A DNA stretch of 8,347 bases from Methanobacteriota archaeon (GTDB lineage: Archaea > Thermoplasmatota > Poseidoniia > Poseidoniales > Poseidoniaceae), in contig PBXE01000039.1 of assembly GCA_002727485.1 (NCBI GenBank), positions 1 through 8,347 on the forward strand, in the 5' to 3' direction. How positions within the stretch are numbered: position 1 is the stretch's first letter; each line of letters starts with the position of its first letter. A program made the position numbers and the translations under genes. Positions 5,412 through 8,347 of the stretch are shown here, piece by piece. Under the pieces are notes generated by a model. It made no database searches. It was not told the DNA's origin and worked only from the letters and a program-made list of their open reading frames with translations.

Positions 5412-6998
5412 TTAGTTTTCTTCATCATTCGCTTTACTGCGTACATTGATTGTAATAGCAGCCATTCCAAGTGCGGATAGTGCTAGAACGACCGTTGGAC
5501 CCGGAAGAGCCGAATCTCCTGATTCATCGCTGGAGTCTTTTTCAACAATACCAATATCATCTGCTAGCATTTCAATGTCCGAAATAAATTCTTGCGGGTC
5601 CCATTGATCACCGGTCCAAGCAACTCTTGGCTTACGTTCTTGGTCTAGGATAAATGTGGTAGTAGAATGTCCCACATTGTATACTTCTTCAACTTCAACT
5701 TCTACACATGAAAGCATAGTATCTTCTGGCCATTCATAACCTTCGTCACACATACAATGCTTAGATGCACCTGAACCCATTTCCCAGCCATGTCCGTTAC
5801 AGACCTGAGCATTTTGTTGATCGATTGAATTTTGAACTGCCCCTGGAATTGGTATATCAGAATCATTAGTGGTATTTCTTGCCCAAGCGATATGCTTTGG
5901 TTCAGAGATTGAGTCAACTCCAAGCATAGAGTACTCCCATGAAGTACTGGTATCATTCCAAGTATGAAGTTCCCAGTACCATGACGAGTTGTCTAGTGCA
6001 GGGTCTTCATCATTAAACGATGAGAAAAAGTGACCAAACTGTGGATGATTAGATGATGAGTAATTGATTCCTGCACCATCAAAAGCACCGGTTGTTAAAT
6101 GCCATGCAGTGAAATTTTCTTCAAGACTAAACTTCTGAGTAGTGTTTCCAGGGTAGACTACTGAAATACTAGCATTATCATCTTCAGATGGGTTAACAAG
6201 TAAACTCTCGTTTGTATTTGAGGCAACATATGCTATGTGTGGATTGTCTTGTGCATCAACAAAATCGACACCAACGCCAGATTCTTCCCAAGATGATGAG
6301 GACTCATTAAATGTCATAAATTTCCAATACCAATCGGAAGGGGCTTCAACGCCATTAATTCCCGTAATCATATTTCCAAATTGTGAATGAGTAGAATAAT
6401 TCAAACTGATATTATTGGTTTCAAATAATGTATGAGTCAAAGTCCAAGCAGTTGGTAGGAACATCAATTCGCTAGAATTTCCATTTCCATCAACGAATAA
6501 TACTGTGGAATCGTTGGCTTGGTAACCATTTGCCTCCCCAATATGAGCCTCGATGACATTCTTTTGTACCACTAATCCAAACTCTTTCCAAATATCCTCT
6601 AATTCTTCTAAATCTCCAGTCAAATGAGACCAATTTACATTGTGTAACTCAGTATATTCCTTCAATCTTTCAGGAGTATCATATTCTGGGTCAACTGTTA
6701 TTGACATAAACTCTACCTTTTCTGCATAGTCCGCAGACAATCCTTGTTGTACAGATTTCAACGATTGAGTGATTATAGGGCAAACATCTGGGCATCTAGT
6801 AAAAATAAACGCTACAATCAGTATATCTCCTGGGCCATGATGAAGATTTACTTCGTCACCATTTTGGTCTATTAGGGAAAAGTCTGTTACTTCTCCTCTT
6901 GAAAGTTGATAACCTTTGTAATTATTTGCAGATGCTGAAGGTACTGTGGAGGCTAATAACAATACTGTAATCAACAAGGCAACATATCTTCCTGCCAT
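5412..6998 (-). CDS. SCO1/SenC-type copper chaperone with a long inserted DUF4430-like and EGF-like region
   Basis: SCO proteins are membrane-tethered thioredoxin-fold chaperones that deliver copper to the CuA site of heme-copper oxidases. After a signal peptide (1-24, cleavage after ASA) the SCO fold is clear: FIFTRCPDVCP (64-74) with copper ligands Cys69 and Cys73, VDPEYDTPERLKEY (102-115) and LTGDLEELEDIWKEFGL (126-142). The third ligand, His444 in VGHSTTTFILD, and the final strand and helix lie at about 440-486. Between these halves are about 275 extra residues: two repeats (about 164-258 and 277-373) sharing QFG, WYW, SxSWE, GVD and HIA, which resemble DUF4430, then an EGF-like C-x14-CxC-x13-C module (400-431). 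The C-terminus (498-528) is Leu-Pro-Gly-Pro, a hydrophobic helix and a charged tail, similar to archaeosortase signals. At 528 residues it is more than twice the usual length of about 200. It follows the oxidase subunit IV gene by 38 nt. SCO identity firm; insert assignments tentative. Confidence 0.88.
   Translation of the reverse strand: MAGRYVALLITVLLLASTVPSASANNYKGYQLSRGEVTDFSLIDQNGDEVNLHHGPGDILIVAFIFTRCPDVCPIITQSLKSVQQGLSADYAEKVEFMSITVDPEYDTPERLKEYTELHNVNWSHLTGDLEELEDIWKEFGLVVQKNVIEAHIGEANGYQANDSTVLFVDGNGNSSELMFLPTAWTLTHTLFETNNISLNYSTHSQFGNMITGINGVEAPSDWYWKFMTFNESSSSWEESGVGVDFVDAQDNPHIAYVASNTNESLLVNPSEDDNASISVVYPGNTTQKFSLEENFTAWHLTTGAFDGAGINYSSSNHPQFGHFFSSFNDEDPALDNSSWYWELHTWNDTSTSWEYSMLGVDSISEPKHIAWARNTTNDSDIPIPGAVQNSIDQQNAQVCNGHGWEMGSGASKHCMCDEGYEWPEDTMLSCVEVEVEEVYNVGHSTTTFILDQERKPRVAWTGDQWDPQEFISDIEMLADDIGIVEKDSSDESGDSALPGPTVVLALSALGMAAITINVRSKANDEEN
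5880..6509 (-). repeat. Two tandem DUF4430-like coding repeats inside the SCO protein
   Basis: The segments at about 6509-6225 (residues 164-258) and 6170-5880 (277-373) align along their length at protein level. Shared landmarks, first copy then second, are AWTLT/AWHLT, LNYS/INYS, HSQFG/HPQFG, DWYWKF/SWYWEL, SSSSWE/STSWE, GVGVD/MLGVD, PHIAYV/KHIAWA and NTNES/NTTNDS. The layout (a strand pair, an ING-like turn, YW-x-F, a Gly-Val pair, then a final strand) resembles the transcobalamin C-terminal-like DUF4430 fold. That assignment is from memory of the family pattern. The copies differ a great deal at DNA level, so the duplication is old. Confidence 0.6.
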
Positions 6999-7018
6999 GA
7001 CATAGCCTATACGACGTA

Positions 7019-7026
7019 CTATTTTA
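7019..7026 (-). promoter_or_regulatory. Possible internal TATA box before the SCO gene
   Basis: TAAAATAG on the minus strand lies 21-28 nt upstream of the SCO ATG (6998), between it and the subunit IV stop codon. It would give a leaderless SCO transcript, and no Shine-Dalgarno motif is seen at this start. The 38-nt spacing is also short enough for co-transcription with the oxidase subunits, so this may be a secondary promoter or chance AT-richness. Confidence 0.28.
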
Positions 7027-7036
7027 CTCAGTGGTG

Positions 7037-7423
7037 TTATCGACTAGCATAATCCCAGTCAGGAGTACACCAAGAAGGCAACTCAGTAACTGCTTCAGGA
7101 TTGGAAAGTCCAATGCCCCAAAGCATCAAAAGAACAAATAAAACAGGGAATAAGGCTGTTCTTGTGTAAATTCTAGGATCTCCTCTCAAGTGCATGAAAT
7201 AGGCTGCAATACCATATCCTTTGATTATTCCAACACCAATCAAAATCGCCCAAACCATTAGTCTTGTGATTTCAATTTCAGTGCCAGGTATCTCCTCAAA
7301 AAATACAGCACCTACTTCAAAAAGAGTAAAAAACATCAAAATGAGGAAATTCCAAAAATAGATGTCTTTTCCAGTCTTATCTAAAAGCCATTTTTCAAGT
7401 CCTGTAGCTACATGTTCTCCCAT
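7037..7423 (-). CDS. Heme-copper oxidase subunit IV, prokaryotic type
   Basis: This is a small accessory membrane subunit of the terminal oxidase, of the CtaF/CyoD-like family (usually about 90-130 residues), with no redox centre of its own. The 128-residue protein has three predicted helices at about 22-43, 55-77 and 86-106. The family hallmark appears in helix 2 and just after it as IKGYGIAAYFMHLRGD (67-82). By analogy with CyoD the N-terminus is inside and the C-terminus outside. The C-terminal tail carries WCTPDW (118-123), with a cysteine unusual for this family and an echo in subunit III. The ATG at 7423 is 9 nt after the subunit III stop and has a good Shine-Dalgarno motif, so the two genes form one operon. 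SCO follows 38 nt downstream. The family call rests on topology, motif and context. Confidence 0.88.
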   Translation of the reverse strand: MGEHVATGLEKWLLDKTGKDIYFWNFLILMFFTLFEVGAVFFEEIPGTEIEITRLMVWAILIGVGIIKGYGIAAYFMHLRGDPRIYTRTALFPVLFVLLMLWGIGLSNPEAVTELPSWCTPDWDYASR

Positions 7424-7427
7424 TTTT

Positions 7428-7434
7428 CCACCTC
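7428..7434 (-). promoter_or_regulatory. Shine-Dalgarno site of oxidase subunit IV, overlapping the subunit III stop codon
   Basis: The minus strand reads GAGGTGG starting within the TGA stop of subunit III and ending 4 nt before the subunit IV ATG. GAGGTG is complementary to the 16S rRNA 3' end (CACCTC). It fixes the start of subunit IV and indicates translational coupling. It is the clearest ribosome binding site in the window; the first genes of other units lack one and appear leaderless. Confidence 0.7.
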
Positions 7435-8347
7435 AATACAAATAAAACGCTGGGAATATAACCACCCAAGCCAAATCAACAAAGTGCCAATACAATCCGA
7501 AATATTCGATTCCTTGACCGTTTTCCTCATCATAGCCAACAGTGTCGGCTTTGAAAATCAAGTAAAGCATAATCAGCAGACCTACGAAAACGTGCAAACC
7601 GTGAGCTCCTGTTGCAACATAGAAAATTGAACCTTGAGGAGTTCCCACATCGAAGCCTTCTGCAACTAGATGGCTCCATTCGACTAACTTTAGTACGATA
7701 AACAGCGAACCTAGAAGTAACGTTGCAATCAAATAGTTTCTGATTGCCTTTTTCTTATCTGGAAGGAAAATTCGCATAAAATTAGTAGGAGCTTGCCAAT
7801 CTTTGTCCTTAGCAGTCTTAAGGGCTAGTACAATGGTATAGGATGAGATAATCAAGGCAAATGTGTTAATTGCACCAGGCATTAATGTTGCAACGTCATA
7901 TCTTAGTAAATCCGAGGCTGTTACGACCGAGCCTTCTGCGACCCCATAACAAGAGTCTCCTTCCTCTGATGCCCTAATTGCCCAATCGGTACACCACTCT
8001 GTGCGCACACGGAGATAAGATGAAAAGAAGGTCGCGAAAACCATGACCTCAGACATAATGAATACCCAGACACCCGCTTTTCTGATATGTTCACCTTCAA
8101 ATGGAGCAGAGGTTGCAATTTGTTCTCCATGCCCAATAAATGGTAAGTCTTCTTTCCACCAGTTAGCAATTCCAAACATTATCACTGTAAGACCAACAAA
8201 ACTCAATGCAAAATCACTCATTGCAAATGTTCCACCTTGAGACATCAAAGCCTTACAAGCCACGACGAAACTTGGGAATCCCATGAGGAATAATAAAACA
8301 CCCAAACTGAAGATTATCGGTGAAGAAGAACCATGATGTTCTTCGTG
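7433..8347 (-). CDS. Heme-copper oxidase subunit III, 5' end beyond window
   Basis: This integral membrane subunit stabilises the oxidase core and supports proton uptake. The frame is open from the TGA at 7433 to base 8347 (304 residues visible). It begins within a His-rich stretch, HEEHHGSSSP, so the true start lies outside; the TTG at 8305 is not the start. Seven helices can be placed. Counting from that TTG, helix 3 carries VWVFIMSEVMVF (79-90) with the family's conserved Glu86. Helix 6 has YVATGAHGLHVFVG (229-242), and helix 7 has YWHFVDLAWVVIF (272-284), the classic subunit III ending. The loop after helix 3, predicted to be outside, holds WCTDW (104-108) and a second cysteine at 119. 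The organisation is typical of the SoxM/caa3-like oxidase class. Subunit IV follows after 9 nt. The family is certain. Confidence 0.96.
   Translation of the reverse strand, partial: HEEHHGSSSPIIFSLGVLLFLMGFPSFVVACKALMSQGGTFAMSDFALSFVGLTVIMFGIANWWKEDLPFIGHGEQIATSAPFEGEHIRKAGVWVFIMSEVMVFATFFSSYLRVRTEWCTDWAIRASEEGDSCYGVAEGSVVTASDLLRYDVATLMPGAINTFALIISSYTIVLALKTAKDKDWQAPTNFMRIFLPDKKKAIRNYLIATLLLGSLFIVLKLVEWSHLVAEGFDVGTPQGSIFYVATGAHGLHVFVGLLIMLYLIFKADTVGYDEENGQGIEYFGLYWHFVDLAWVVIFPAFYLY

Noticed and set aside
5262..5480. Plus-strand frame of 72 codons over the tRNA
   Set aside because: It runs through the antisense of tRNA-Ser and into the SCO 3' end; a tRNA gene explains the sequence.
5694..6521. 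The SCO insert as an intein
   Set aside because: No Cys/Ser splice-junction residue with a following block A, no terminal His-Asn, and no endonuclease motifs; it looks like extracellular domains with sequons.
5412..6998. The SCO gene as two genes fused by a sequencing error
   Set aside because: One continuous frame runs throughout, and neither half alone has all copper ligands, so a single protein is the simpler reading.
7433..8305. TTG 8305 as the true start of oxidase subunit III
   Set aside because: The frame stays open to the window edge and the upstream residues (HEEHHGSSSP) fit the subunit III N-terminus, so the gene is 5'-partial.

Overview
The window looks like a piece of a marine euryarchaeal genome, most likely Candidatus Poseidoniales (Marine Group II) or a relative. 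This is inferred from gene style, not from a marker gene. The signs are TATA-like boxes about 23-32 nt upstream of several starts (fitting leaderless or near-leaderless transcripts), a class II tRNA-Ser with its own TATA box, secreted proteins rich in Asp/Ser/Asn, and a C-terminal Pro-Gly-Pro + membrane helix + basic tail of the archaeosortase-target type. A strong Shine-Dalgarno motif appears only inside the oxidase operon.

Layout. (1) 1-1453, minus: 5' part of a secreted fasciclin-repeat (FAS1) protein with three full repeats and the start of a fourth; its 3' end lies beyond base 1. (2) 1525-2541, minus: bifunctional riboflavin enzyme RibD. (3) 2637-3683, plus: diacylglycerol/sphingosine-kinase-type lipid kinase, divergent from ribD. 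(4) 3675-5210, minus: unrecognised lipoprotein with one membrane helix and a long charged tail, its 3' end overlapping the kinase 3' end by 9 bases. (5) 5275-5360, minus: tRNA-Ser(UGA) with encoded CCA. (6) 5412-8347, minus: a heme-copper oxidase block, transcribed in the order subunit III (5' end cut by the window edge), subunit IV, then a large SCO1/SenC-type copper chaperone. Subunits I and II probably lie just beyond base 8347. No gap between genes exceeds about 100 bases.

How the genes work together. The oxidase block is the one clear functional unit: two membrane subunits plus the copper-delivery factor needed to metallate the oxidase. The other genes are probably separate units: riboflavin synthesis, lipid phosphorylation, surface adhesion and an envelope protein of unknown role.

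The most unusual object is the SCO protein. Its copper-binding CxxxC (Cys69/Cys73) and its copper-binding His (His444) are separated by about 370 residues, against roughly 90 in ordinary SCO proteins. The extra stretch holds two tandem DUF4430-like repeats, 14 N-glycosylation sequons and a four-cysteine EGF-like module. Other points worth checking are matching Trp-Cys-Thr-(Pro)-Asp-Trp motifs on the predicted outer face of oxidase subunits III and IV, a cysteine pair gained in the second FAS1 region, and a perfect 14-bp palindrome between the tRNA and the lipoprotein gene.
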